NCBI RefSeq assembly: GCF_019343475.1 | Contig: NZ_CP072453.1 | Span: forward strand, 62,001 to 126,000 | Reading direction: 5' to 3' | Origin: Providencia sp. R33 | GTDB lineage: Bacteria > Pseudomonadota > Gammaproteobacteria > Enterobacterales > Enterobacteriaceae | Length of the DNA stretch: 64,000 nucleotides | In this document: positions 47,527-55,362 of the stretch, in pieces | Layout of the letters: the number at the start of each line of letters is the position of its first letter | Position numbering within the stretch: position 1 is the stretch's first letter | Notes under the pieces: generated by a model | Databases searched by the model: none | What the model saw: only the letters and a program-made list of their open reading frames with translations | What the model was told of the DNA's origin: nothing | Position numbers and translations under genes: made by a program

Positions 47527-47894
47527 GTTTTGCAAAATCAGAAAGGGATTATCCAGAAGGCAAATATATCCACACTGAATGCAAATGGTGCGGACATAGT
47601 TTCATTGGGCAGAAATGGCAAAACGTTTGCAAGAAATGCGACGACCATCTACAAAAGGCAGGTGCGTTTATCAAGCCTGAAGAAGAGATATATCTTCAAT
47701 CCACTGAACAGAGGCTAATAAAGGCATTACGCGAAAACATTCATAAATTTGATATTGATGATGACGGTAAAATCATCATGAAAGCTCAACCAAAGAAATC
47801 AAGGGTAACACTCGGAGCCAAGTTATTTATGGTTGCCATATTTGCTTGTCTATTTGCATCTGCATGGATATTTAAGGCGGCGATATATGGCTAA
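47523..47894 (+). CDS. Zinc-ribbon membrane-anchored phage protein
   Basis: 123 residues from GTG 47523 (GGAGGG 7 nt upstream). The N-terminus is a four-Cys zinc ribbon (CKWCGHSF ... CKKCDDH), the middle is charged, and the C-terminus has one membrane helix (LFMVAIFACLFASAWIF). Function unknown. Confidence 0.65.
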   Translation: MSFAKSERDYPEGKYIHTECKWCGHSFIGQKWQNVCKKCDDHLQKAGAFIKPEEEIYLQSTEQRLIKALRENIHKFDIDDDGKIIMKAQPKKSRVTLGAKLFMVAIFACLFASAWIFKAAIYG

Positions 47895-48513
47895 GGCTAA
47901 AAAGCCGAAGCTAAAAACCTGTAAAGAATGCGATAAAGAATTTACTCCCTACCTATCAACTCAAAAAGTCTGCTCTACATCCTGCGCAATACTATTTGCA
48001 TCAAAAGAGGCTAATAAGCTTGCAGAGAAAGAACGCAAGAAGAAAGAGTCTATTGATCGCAAGAATCTACTCGCAAGAAAAGAGAAACTGAAATCTCAAT
48101 CTGATTGGCTTAAAGAGGCTCAGGCAGCTTTCAATAAGTACATAAGGGCAAGAGATAACGGAAAGCTCTGCATTAGCTGTGGGTGCAGATTAATAGGCTC
48201 TGATGGATATCTAACAGGTAGTGCGATAGATGCTAGTCATTACAGGTCAAGAGGCGCGGCATCACATCTAAGTTTTAACGTTTATAACGTCCATTCATCA
48301 TGCACAAGGTGCAATCGTCACTTAAGCGGCAATGCTGTTGATTATCGGATCCGATTAATAAAGCGGATAGGGATAGAAAAAGTAGAAGCCCTTGAGTCAG
48401 ATAATAAACCAAGAACATTCACTATCGAATACCTAAAAAGGGTCAAGCGCATATTTGCGAAGCGTGCCCGTTGGTATGAGAAAAGGCGAAAGCAATTCAT
48501 GGAGGCAGCTTAA
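47887..48513 (+). CDS. ninG: NinG (Rap) recombination nuclease
   Basis: 208 residues from ATG 47887; an upstream extension lies inside the previous gene. A zinc region (LKTCKECDKEFTPYLSTQKVCSTSC), a coiled-coil middle rich in Lys/Glu, then CISCGCRL ... GSAIDASHYRSRGAASHLSFN and HSSCTRCNRHLSG as in NinG. Lambda Rap resolves recombination joints. Confidence 0.93.
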   Translation: MAKAKKPKLKTCKECDKEFTPYLSTQKVCSTSCAILFASKEANKLAEKERKKKESIDRKNLLARKEKLKSQSDWLKEAQAAFNKYIRARDNGKLCISCGCRLIGSDGYLTGSAIDASHYRSRGAASHLSFNVYNVHSSCTRCNRHLSGNAVDYRIRLIKRIGIEKVEALESDNKPRTFTIEYLKRVKRIFAKRARWYEKRRKQFMEAA

Positions 48514-48728
48514 TGTTCACTGACATAGTAGCAGCAATTGAAGAGTGCAGGTTTCGTGCTGAAACTGAAAAAACTGGTAATAATTCGAAGCGCTATCTTT
48601 CTGTCATTCAGCTTAACAATGGAATTATGCGAATAACGGAGACATGCGCAGCTAAGAGGCTGGGTAATAGGATCATGTATTCGGTAGGAAAAGACCGCTA
48701 TCACACAGTATTGCCGGAGGTAAGATGA
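48513..48728 (+). CDS. Small phage protein between ninG and Q
   Basis: 71 residues starting MFTDIVAAIEECRFRAETEKTG; not recognised. It overlaps ninG by one base and the next gene by four, so it belongs to the operon. Confidence 0.6.
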   Translation: MFTDIVAAIEECRFRAETEKTGNNSKRYLSVIQLNNGIMRITETCAAKRLGNRIMYSVGKDRYHTVLPEVR

Positions 48729-49363
48729 GAGAGCGTAATCCTGATATTTATCTTCAACTGGCAAAGTCGCCAAGGAAGTCATATTTAGGCAAAGCAAGGC
48801 GATTAACTCCACCACAAGAAAGATGGACGAGGGCGATCATATCTATATGGGCTGACGAAATGAAAGGCGGTGATTATCTTGGTTATGGTGGCGGCGGTGA
48901 TGGTATCTGGCGTTTCATCACTGGATGGTCTGGTGAAAACATAGAGCGATTCACCAAGGTATTCGACCAGTTAAGCAAAGAAGGCTACACAGGACAGGAA
49001 CTTGAAGAAAAAGCCAGATCAATATTATTTCCTAAACAATCTCTCAGCGACATGTTTCAGCGCGCCAACGATGTAGATGAAGCTGATTTTGTAGAGAAAG
49101 CAATATTGAAAGCGTTCGACAAGTCCAATCCTATTTATGCTGTCGCCACTGATTACTATCTTGGCAGAAATACTCTGCAAACTCTCGCAAATTATATGCA
49201 GGAACAAATAGCACCTTGGCTGACTATCAAACAATGCATTGACCGTGTACGTTGGTGTATTAGTTTATTTAATGCGAAGTTGTATATGGTCATGCAAGAT
49301 GAAATAGCGAGAGAGCGCTCACAGTATGGAGTTGAAATGAAAAATATTTCGGAAATTACTTGA
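48725..49363 (+). CDS. Putative late antiterminator (Q-like)
   Basis: 212 residues. ARRLTPPQERWTRAIISIWADEMKGGDYLGYGGGGDG at the N-terminus; NPIYAVATDYYLGRNTLQTLANYMQEQIAPWLTIKQCIDRVRWCISLFNAKLYMVM at the C-terminus resembles phage Q/DUF1133-like antiterminators. It is the last gene before a promoter and terminator pair and the lysis genes, the Q position. The family call is moderate; the role is strongly suggested by place. Confidence 0.7.
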   Translation: MRERNPDIYLQLAKSPRKSYLGKARRLTPPQERWTRAIISIWADEMKGGDYLGYGGGGDGIWRFITGWSGENIERFTKVFDQLSKEGYTGQELEEKARSILFPKQSLSDMFQRANDVDEADFVEKAILKAFDKSNPIYAVATDYYLGRNTLQTLANYMQEQIAPWLTIKQCIDRVRWCISLFNAKLYMVMQDEIARERSQYGVEMKNISEIT

Positions 49364-49387
49364 AATTAAGTTATGAATCTGTATATT
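49360..49387 (+). promoter_or_regulatory. Candidate late promoter PR'
   Basis: TTGAAA (49360-49365), 16 nt, TATATT (49382-49387), overlapping the end of the Q-like gene and about 37 bp ahead of a strong terminator. This is the lambda PR'-tR' arrangement. Confidence 0.5.
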
Positions 49388-49423
49388 TAGTGTATGCTCG
49401 CTCATGAAAGCAAAGAGCACAGA

Positions 49424-49450
49424 AGCCTGATAGAGATATCGGGCTTTTTT
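49424..49450 (+). terminator. tR'-like terminator downstream of the late promoter
   Basis: AGCCTGAT, a 6-nt loop, ATCGGGCTTTTTT (one G-T pair). Confidence 0.8.
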
Positions 49451-49526
49451 ATTGCCAAAATTCCAACCTGTAAGTAATCCTTACAAGTTCAACTCTCCGG
49501 AAATTCCGGATAGTTCACATTCAAGA

Positions 49527-49549
49527 GGTCGCCTAGTGCGGCCTTTTTT
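49527..49549 (+). terminator. Second terminator in the late leader
   Basis: GGTCGC, CTAGT, GCGGCC then TTTTTT (one G-T pair). The region 49364-49680 otherwise holds no gene. Confidence 0.7.
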
Positions 49550-49680
49550 GTTTCTACCATTTTGTTAACACTAACAAGATGGTCACTCATACGCCGCCAC
49601 AGAATTCTAATCACACACACTTAATTGACGCATAGAGATTGTGCGCGGCTATCTATTAACTCAAAGAGAATAAAAATCAC

Positions 49681-50094
49681 ATGAGCACAACAACAAGTAT
49701 CATCCTTGGTGCTACTGGCGGTGGTGCTGTAGGAGGCCTGCTTGTTGGGGTTGATTATGACGTGATACTAGGTGCGATTATTGGCGCGTCAGCTTCGGTA
49801 ATTGCTTCCAAGGATAATAACAGACGTAAGATTTTCCATTTTATTTTAGCCTTCGGTGCTGGAGTTTTAATTGCTAAAGAAGCTTCTGAGTTTATTGCTC
49901 AAGTATGGAAGTGGGATGTAAGTCCAAAGATAACAGCAATAGCGATTTCGGCACTATTGATACCAATTCTTATTATTGTTGCCAATAAAGATAATTTGAT
50001 AAAGCTGTTTAGTCGAATCTTACTTTCTATTGATAAAAACTTCAGTTCCATCACCCAGGCAATTAAAGATTGGCGAAATAAAGGGGGTGGATAA
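49681..50094 (+). CDS. Putative holin (multi-pass membrane protein)
   Basis: 137 residues with a Gly-rich first helix (SIILGATGGGAVGGLLVGV), further helices (VILGAIIGASASVIA; FHFILAFGAGVLIA; ITAIAISALLIPILIIV) and a charged cytoplasmic tail. First gene of the lysis module, directly before a second small membrane protein and the endolysin. Confidence 0.7.
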   Translation: MSTTTSIILGATGGGAVGGLLVGVDYDVILGAIIGASASVIASKDNNRRKIFHFILAFGAGVLIAKEASEFIAQVWKWDVSPKITAIAISALLIPILIIVANKDNLIKLFSRILLSIDKNFSSITQAIKDWRNKGGG

Positions 50095-50396
50095 TGGACG
50101 CTCTCTTTAATTATTTTCACTCGCTAACAGACCAAGATATTTTAAATCACATCAATATCGTGCTCATTGCTTCGATGGCGATTCGAATGGCTTTGCATGA
50201 ATACAAGCTCACCCGAGATTCGGTAGTGGGGACCATCTTCATTATTTTATGCGTATGTAAAATATGGGAGTTACTTCCTCCTTATCGGTCAACAGCGGGC
50301 ATATCAAGCATAGCGAGCAACCTGTTTTTATGCCTTCTTGTTTATAAGCATAAAGGCAATATCGTGAACATATTTAGGAAGGTGGATGATGAGTAA
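50094..50396 (+). CDS. Second holin/antiholin-like membrane protein
   Basis: 100 residues, three predicted membrane helices (INIVLIASMAIRMAL; VVGTIFIILCVCKIWELL; IASNLFLCLLVY), in the size and layout of phage_holin_3-type proteins. One-base overlap with the upstream gene. One of the two would be the holin and the other its antagonist or partner. Confidence 0.7.
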   Translation: MDALFNYFHSLTDQDILNHINIVLIASMAIRMALHEYKLTRDSVVGTIFIILCVCKIWELLPPYRSTAGISSIASNLFLCLLVYKHKGNIVNIFRKVDDE

Positions 50397-50781
50397 CTTC
50401 AAATTCAGCCAAAGAAGCGAAAATAACCTTAATGGCGTTAACCCTGACTTAGTGAAAGTTATTCGTCGCACTCTGGAAATAACACCGGTCGATTTCATTG
50501 TTATTGAAGGTCTGCGAACTCAAGAGCGACAAAAGCAATTGGTTGCAGAAAAGAAATCACAAACTATGCACAGTCGTCACTTAACAGGTCATGCAGTAGA
50601 CATTATCCCCGTGAATACTAAATGGCAGATTGATGAGTTTAAGCCGCTATTGAAAGCAGTTAAGCAAGCCGCTGATGAGCTAGGTGTTAAATTGCGCTTT
50701 GGTATCAACTGGAAGAATGACCCGTCACTACCAATTGAAACTAAGTTCATTGATGCGCCTCATGTTGAGATTCCAGCATGA
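50386..50781 (+). CDS. M15-family peptidase endolysin
   Basis: 131 residues, VanY/M15C fold. Zinc ligands are in SRHLTGHAVDI (S-x-H-x2-G-x-A-x-D) and DAPHVEI. It cuts L-Ala-D-Glu or similar bonds in peptidoglycan. No signal peptide, so it depends on the holin. Two ATGs in a row (50386 and 50389) are possible starts. Confidence 0.92.
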   Translation: MMSNFKFSQRSENNLNGVNPDLVKVIRRTLEITPVDFIVIEGLRTQERQKQLVAEKKSQTMHSRHLTGHAVDIIPVNTKWQIDEFKPLLKAVKQAADELGVKLRFGINWKNDPSLPIETKFIDAPHVEIPA

Positions 50782-51227
50782 CAACGCTAACTAAAGTCTT
50801 GACTGGTGCTTGCGCTATCCTAGCTTTCTGGCTTTGGTGGGTAATGGGTAGTTACGGTGACCTGAAAGGTGATTACTCAACATTGAAGGATAAATTCAGC
50901 GAGCAAGTGGCTATCATCGCAGACTATGAAAAGCGCATCAACTCCCTTCACGAACTCGACACCAAACACACAACGGAACTCACAAATGCAAAAGCTGAAA
51001 TTGACCAGTTGCGTTTTGATGTTAGCAATGGCACTAAGCGCCTGCGGGTCAAAGCCGAATGTCCAAGCTCCGAAAACAGTTCCACCTCCAGCGTGGATGC
51101 TAGCAGACCCGCCACCTTGGCGAGAGACGCTGAGCAAGATTATTTCGATCTCCTTAAACAGCTTGAAACTCTCGAAAAGCAATACCTTGGTTTAAGGGAT
51201 TGGTACTTTGCGGAGTGCAAGCGCTAA
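50778..51227 (+). CDS. Rz: Rz-like i-spanin
   Basis: 149 residues: one N-terminal membrane helix (VLTGACAILAFWLWWVMG), then a long periplasmic coiled coil (STLKDKFSEQVAIIADYEKRINSLHEL), and a Cys near the C-terminus. Bridges inner and outer membrane with Rz1 at the last lysis step. The start overlaps the endolysin stop (ATGA). Confidence 0.88.
   Translation: MTTLTKVLTGACAILAFWLWWVMGSYGDLKGDYSTLKDKFSEQVAIIADYEKRINSLHELDTKHTTELTNAKAEIDQLRFDVSNGTKRLRVKAECPSSENSSTSSVDASRPATLARDAEQDYFDLLKQLETLEKQYLGLRDWYFAECKR
50986..51195 (+). CDS. Rz1: Rz1-like o-spanin lipoprotein nested in Rz
   Basis: 69 residues in the +1 frame, entirely inside Rz. MQKLKLTSCVLMLAMALSAC carries a lipobox LSAC; it is followed by a proline-rich stretch (KTVPPPAWMLADPPPW), the Rz1 hallmark. 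The longer frame from 50926 is not needed. Confidence 0.85.
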   Translation: MQKLKLTSCVLMLAMALSACGSKPNVQAPKTVPPPAWMLADPPPWRETLSKIISISLNSLKLSKSNTLV

Positions 51228-51254
51228 CCGATAAGAAAGATATTCGAGAAATCG

Positions 51255-51278
51255 AAAAAGCGAGGATTCCCCCGCTTT
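51255..51278. terminator. Bidirectional terminator between Rz and the KTSC gene
   Basis: AAAGCGAGG, ATTC, CCCCCGCTTT. A T-run follows on the minus strand, serving the KTSC gene; the plus strand has a weaker run. Confidence 0.6.
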
Positions 51279-51285
51279 AACTTAA

Positions 51286-51501
51286 TCATCCAACCTTGCG
51301 ATAAGGGTAGCCAGCCTTTTTGATATGCGCATCAAAATACTGACCTTTGGATGGGGCGCTCATTAATCCGCTATGAATATGAGCAGGTACATTTAAATAC
51401 TGATAAATGCCACTGCTGTGAAATGCAATTTCTAACACATGAGTGGCTGGGTCATAACCAACTGATTGAAGGTTTGAAGATGAAACAGGAACACGATTCA
51501 A
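51286..51501 (-). CDS. KTSC-domain protein on the opposite strand of the late region
   Basis: 71 residues: MNRVPVSSSNLQSVGYDPATHVLEIAFHSSGIYQYLNVPAHIHSGLMSAPSKGQYFDAHIKKAGYPYRKV. This is the KTSC domain (seen alone or fused in phage and Lys-tRNA-synthetase-like proteins). It lies against the late operon with its own terminator, like a moron gene. Function unknown. Confidence 0.85.
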   Translation of the reverse strand: MNRVPVSSSNLQSVGYDPATHVLEIAFHSSGIYQYLNVPAHIHSGLMSAPSKGQYFDAHIKKAGYPYRKVG

Positions 51502-51653
51502 TTTCTAAATCTCCTATTAACGGGAAAAGTCCCGAGGAAATATTAGAACATTTTAATAAATATAACTTCGTTGACGGTCACGGACACCGACTAGAGTTCT
51601 GTCAGGACTTCATTGATCTTGTGACTCTTGCCACAAAGTTAAATAAATCTTAA
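51480..51653 (+). CDS. 57-residue phage protein
   Basis: ATG at 51480 with GAAGG upstream; the product begins MKQEHDSISKSPINGKSPEEIL and ends LATKLNKS. The composition is normal for a protein. Its first 22 bases overlap the KTSC start divergently. A longer frame from 51351 would run across the KTSC gene and is not supported. Confidence 0.5.
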   Translation: MKQEHDSISKSPINGKSPEEILEHFNKYNFVDGHGHRLEFCQDFIDLVTLATKLNKS

Positions 51654-51693
51654 CTCTCGACAAGAAAGCAATACGGGAAATTGAACAACAACG

Positions 51694-51717
51694 AGCCTCC
51701 AATTAGGGGGCTTTTTA
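51694..51717 (+). terminator. Terminator in the late region
   Basis: AGCCTCC, AATTA, GGGGGCTTTTT (one G-T pair). Confidence 0.7.
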
Positions 51718-51972
51718 ATGGCTTCTTCGCACTTAAGTGAGGTGGTCCATATCTTGCTGACGGGTAAGCCGTAAGTGACCAAAGTAACGTAGTGATACGT
51801 GATGATGGTTGCGAACTCTACGCATTTCACTGCTCATTCACAGAGCAATTCTAAAACGTCGAATCCAATCACTTTGATATGAGCCTTCGAGGAAGTCAGT
51901 TATAGCTGGCGAGCTTCGACGGGCTGATTTTCTATGTGAACGAGGGTTCATTTCAAATGTAGGTAATACGTT
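51718..51972 (+). other. Gene-free leader upstream of rha with possible RNA structure
   Basis: 255 bp without a reading frame. Visible inverted repeats: ACGTA-GTGA-TACGT near 51788, and GTCGAA (51858-51863) with TTCGAC (51915-51920) enclosing GTCAG/CTGGC. It may hold a promoter for rha or a structured leader; nothing known was recognised. Confidence 0.3.
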
Positions 51973-52512
51973 ATGACTAATTTAATGGTAGTTAATGGTA
52001 TTGATTTTCGTGAGCTTGTATTTCTAAGTGGCTCAAATGCAGAAACAGATACATTCAAGGTGGCTTTAGCATTTAAGAAAAGTCACAAGGATGTATTGAG
52101 AAAGGCAAGGTCAGTAATTAGGTCGTGCTCGCCTAGTTTTGCAGAGCGCAATTTTACGCTTTGCCATGAAAACAACAACTTACAGAATGGCAAGCCCCAG
52201 CCATTTTACAAGATGACTCGTGACGGCTGGATGATGTTAGTAATGGGCTTTACTGGAGATGAAGCTGTAAAGCTTAAAGAAGCATTCATCAATGCATTTA
52301 ACTGGATGGCTGATGTTATTACCAAAAATATCCGCACCATGGAACAAGAGAGAAACGAAGTAATTCTTGAGTTCATGAAAGAGAAGGATGTGGCTAGCAT
52401 GTCAGGTCGATTACTAAATCGATGGGGTAGGGTTAAAAAACCACAACTTCTTAATCGTATCGCTGAGATTGAAGAAAAAGGCCAGTTACGATTGCCTGAA
52501 TTTAACGCATAA
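51973..52512 (+). CDS. rha: Rha-family phage regulatory protein
   Basis: 179 residues. The pRha motif runs from TFKVALAFKKSHKDVLRKAR through PFYKMTRDGWMMLVMGFTGDEAVKLKEAFINAFNWM. The C-terminus is a helical tail (LEFMKEKDVASMSGRLLNRWGR). Rha proteins are phage regulators that interfere with growth in some hosts. It lies between lysis and packaging genes with its own leader. Confidence 0.88.
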   Translation: MTNLMVVNGIDFRELVFLSGSNAETDTFKVALAFKKSHKDVLRKARSVIRSCSPSFAERNFTLCHENNNLQNGKPQPFYKMTRDGWMMLVMGFTGDEAVKLKEAFINAFNWMADVITKNIRTMEQERNEVILEFMKEKDVASMSGRLLNRWGRVKKPQLLNRIAEIEEKGQLRLPEFNA

Positions 52513-52522
52513 GGATATCACC

Positions 52523-52741
52523 ATGAAAATAAATACAAGTGGACTAACAACAGGTCAATCTTTCTGCATCATCGCAGCCCTATCAGTAAGCTTCTTCGTG
52601 TCATGGTGCTTGCCGCATATTTGGAATTGGTTTGCTGATTCAGCAGGGTTCGATTTGACAATAAGCATCAATTGGGGAACCGTTGTTGGATTATCAGTAA
52701 TTCTATGGGTTCTCAAGTCTATATTTGGCAAGAAGGAATAG
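52523..52741 (+). CDS. Small two-helix membrane protein
   Basis: 72 residues from ATG 52523 (AAGGA upstream). Two hydrophobic segments (FCIIAALSVSFFVSWCL; WGTVVGLSVILWVLKSIF) and a basic end (GKKE). Possibly a further lysis or exclusion protein. Confidence 0.6.
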   Translation: MKINTSGLTTGQSFCIIAALSVSFFVSWCLPHIWNWFADSAGFDLTISINWGTVVGLSVILWVLKSIFGKKE

Positions 52742-52761
52742 GTCGCTCAGCGACCTTTTTT
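52741..52761 (+). terminator. Terminator after the small membrane protein
   Basis: GGTCGC, TCA, GCGACCTTTTTT. A second hairpin, GCCGCC/GGCGGC, lies at about 52780-52797. Confidence 0.85.
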
Positions 52762-52946
52762 ATTGGCAACAAAAAAGCCGCCAAGGAACTAGGCGGCAAA
52801 GCTTGGAGTAGTACTATGAAAGATACCATGTAGGAGGCAGTAATGCTTGGAATTGCTTATGGCTTTACAAGAATACAAATCAAATGCGTAACAATCAAGT
52901 AACCATTTGTTTCTAAATGGTAATATTCTCTAACAGCGAGTAAATC

Positions 52947-53204
52947 ATGACTGAATTAGAATCACATCAAAAAATCCGCTTAGGCTTACTTAAACTAACA
53001 GGCAATAACACCGCAGCTACCGCAAAGGCAATTAAACTCATCAAGGATGACCCACTTGAGTATGAGTTATTTTTCCAACTGTGGAGTAATAACAACGGTA
53101 ACTTTGATAACGGCAGCGTTGATACATTAACGAAAGTTGATTCCGTTTATCAACGAGTGCAGGAAACAAAGAAAACGTTATTCAACGATGAGGTAGCAGA
53201 ATAA
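52947..53204 (+). CDS. Small phage protein upstream of terminase
   Basis: 85 residues: MTELESHQKIRLGLLKLTGNNTAATAKAIKLIKDDPLEYELFFQLW. Helical; not recognised. Followed by a terminator. Confidence 0.6.
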   Translation: MTELESHQKIRLGLLKLTGNNTAATAKAIKLIKDDPLEYELFFQLWSNNNGNFDNGSVDTLTKVDSVYQRVQETKKTLFNDEVAE

Positions 53205-53213
53205 CCAATCACA

Positions 53214-53236
53214 AAGCTCATCAAGGTGGGCTTTTT
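53214..53236 (+). terminator. Terminator upstream of terminase small subunit
   Basis: AAGCTCA, TCAAGG, TGGGCTTTTT (one G-T pair). Confidence 0.65.
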
Positions 53237-53258
53237 AATTTGTTATGAGGATGTGAAT

Positions 53259-53861
53259 ATGGCTAAAAGACCAGATTGGGAGGCCATCGAGTCGGCTTAC
53301 CGAGCTGGCGTGATGTCACTTCGAGAAATAGCTTCACAGCATGGCATATCTGAAGGAGCTATACGCAAAAGAGCAAAGAAGGATGATTGGTCGCGAGACC
53401 TTAACGCAAAAATAAAATCCCGTGCAGATGATTTGGTACGCAAAGAGGAAGTACGCAAGCAGGTACGCAGCGAAACCGTACTTTCAGAGCGCGTACTTAT
53501 TGAGGCAACCGCCGAAGTCATCGCTAGTGTTCGCATGGAACACAGGGGCGATATTCGAAGGGCTAGAGAGCTAACCAATAACTTATTTGATGAGCTATCA
53601 GCTGAATGTGCCGATGTGCCAGCTTTAAGTAAATTGGGGGAGCTAATGTTTAGTCCTGATGATAACGGGCGCGATAAGCTAAATGAAATTTACAACTCAA
53701 TCATTTCTCTCCCTGAACGCGTTAAGTCAGTCAAAGCATTAAGCGAAACGCTTAAAAATCTAGTTGGCCTTGAGCGTCAAGCTTACGGGCTAGATGACGT
53801 ACAACCGAATAAGACAGCTAGCCAGCTATCAGAACTAATGGACGACTTATCTAAGGAATAA
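53259..53861 (+). CDS. terS: Terminase small subunit
   Basis: 200 residues from ATG 53259. The N-terminal HTH (IESAYRAGVMSLREIASQHGISEGAIRKRAKKDDW) is the DNA-recognition domain of phage small terminases. A long helical middle and a short C-terminus that would contact TerL follow. It recognises the pac or cos site. Two bases before terL. Confidence 0.85.
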   Translation: MAKRPDWEAIESAYRAGVMSLREIASQHGISEGAIRKRAKKDDWSRDLNAKIKSRADDLVRKEEVRKQVRSETVLSERVLIEATAEVIASVRMEHRGDIRRARELTNNLFDELSAECADVPALSKLGELMFSPDDNGRDKLNEIYNSIISLPERVKSVKALSETLKNLVGLERQAYGLDDVQPNKTASQLSELMDDLSKE

Positions 53862-53863
53862 TC

Positions 53864-55354
53864 ATGAAGCCAGAACATCTTGCACTATTGAGAGATAAGC
53901 TCTGGCGATTGAATCATCTTTACTGGATCACCAACAAAGAAGGTAAGCCAGTTCGATTTAAAATGACGCCTGAGCAGCTTGAATACTTTGAAGGGATGCA
54001 CACAAGAAACATTATCTTAAAGGCTCGTCAGCTTGGTTTCACGACTGAGGTTTGCATTATCCAATTAGATGCAGCGTTATTTGAGGCGGCTAAATGTGCA
54101 TTGATAGCCCATACGCTTAATGATGCTAAGCGGCTATTCAGGGAAAAGATAAAGTATGCCTATGAAAAGCTACCTGATGAAATTAAAGCAGCAAATCCAG
54201 CAAGCAATGACGCGGCTGGTGAATTGGTTTTTAGTAAAGGTGGGTCGCTTTATATCAGCACGTCATTTCGTGGCGGTACACTCCGATATTTACATGTATC
54301 TGAGTTCGGCAAGATATGCGCCAAGTATCCAGAGAAAGCCCGAGAGATTGTTACTGGCGCGTTTGAGGCAGTATCAAGCGATTGTTTCACGACGATTGAA
54401 AGTACAGCGGAAGGTCGAGCAGGTTATTTTTACGATTACTGCCAGTCTGCTGAGAAAGCGCAAATTCAGAGTAAGACTCTCTCTAACCTAGACTGGAAAT
54501 TCTTTTTCTTCTCATGGTGGAAGAATCCCGAATATGCCATTGACCCTGTTGAGCAATTACCACAGCGGCTAGTTGATTACTTCGATGAGATAGCCAGTAA
54601 GCACGGCGTTCAATTAAATGAGCGTCAGAAAGCTTGGTACTACGCCAAAGAGAAAACACTTGGCGACGATATGAAGCGAGAATACCCGTCAATACCGTCT
54701 GAAGCATTTCAGCAATCTGTTGAAGGTGCGTATTACGCCAAGCAATTTCGCTTCCTGTACGAAAATAAACGCATTGGCACACTTCCTGATAATTCACATT
54801 TACCAGTACATACCTATTGGGATATCGGTGTTGGTGACTCCACGGCTATTTGGTTTATTCGTGAGGTCGGTGAAGAGTTCCACGTTATCGATCACTACTC
54901 AAATAGCGGCGAAGGTCTGCGGCACTATATGAAAGCGCTGAAAGACAGAGGTTATACCTACGCTAGTCACAATGGCCCGCATGATATTGAGAATAGGGAA
55001 TTCGGCTCTGATGCTAAATCACGGAAAGAATTAGCGCGTGAAGGGTATGAAATTGACGGACAGGTTTACTCAATTCGATTTAATGTCGTGCCGAGAGTAT
55101 CTATCGATGAGGGTATTGAGGCAGTACGTGAAATTCTCCCTCATTGTGCTTTTGATGAGCATAAATGCGGCGAAGGCATCGCACACCTTGAAGCCTATCG
55201 TAAAGAGTGGGACGACAAAAAGGGATGTTGGAAAGATAAGCCACTTCATGACTACACATCACATGACGCTGACGGGTTCCGTTACTTTGCAGTAAGCAGA
55301 CGGAATGTTAAGGCTAGAGCATTCAAACGTAAACGCATTGCTGGCATGGCATAA
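53864..55354 (+). CDS. terL: Terminase large subunit (packaging ATPase/nuclease)
   Basis: 496 residues. ILKARQLGFTTEVCIIQLD is the Walker-A-like segment of TerL proteins. The C-terminal RNase-H-like nuclease begins TYWDIGVGDSTAIWFI, with acidic residues also in DYTSHDADGFRYF. It drives DNA into the prohead and cuts concatemers. Confidence 0.93.
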   Translation: MKPEHLALLRDKLWRLNHLYWITNKEGKPVRFKMTPEQLEYFEGMHTRNIILKARQLGFTTEVCIIQLDAALFEAAKCALIAHTLNDAKRLFREKIKYAYEKLPDEIKAANPASNDAAGELVFSKGGSLYISTSFRGGTLRYLHVSEFGKICAKYPEKAREIVTGAFEAVSSDCFTTIESTAEGRAGYFYDYCQSAEKAQIQSKTLSNLDWKFFFFSWWKNPEYAIDPVEQLPQRLVDYFDEIASKHGVQLNERQKAWYYAKEKTLGDDMKREYPSIPSEAFQQSVEGAYYAKQFRFLYENKRIGTLPDNSHLPVHTYWDIGVGDSTAIWFIREVGEEFHVIDHYSNSGEGLRHYMKALKDRGYTYASHNGPHDIENREFGSDAKSRKELAREGYEIDGQVYSIRFNVVPRVSIDEGIEAVREILPHCAFDEHKCGEGIAHLEAYRKEWDDKKGCWKDKPLHDYTSHDADGFRYFAVSRRNVKARAFKRKRIAGMA

Positions 55355-55362
55355 GGTGAAAT

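Noticed and set aside
51351..51653. 100-codon plus-strand frame through the KTSC gene
   Set aside because: The first 43 codons are antisense to KTSC. Only the part from ATG 51480, with a ribosome-binding site, is kept.
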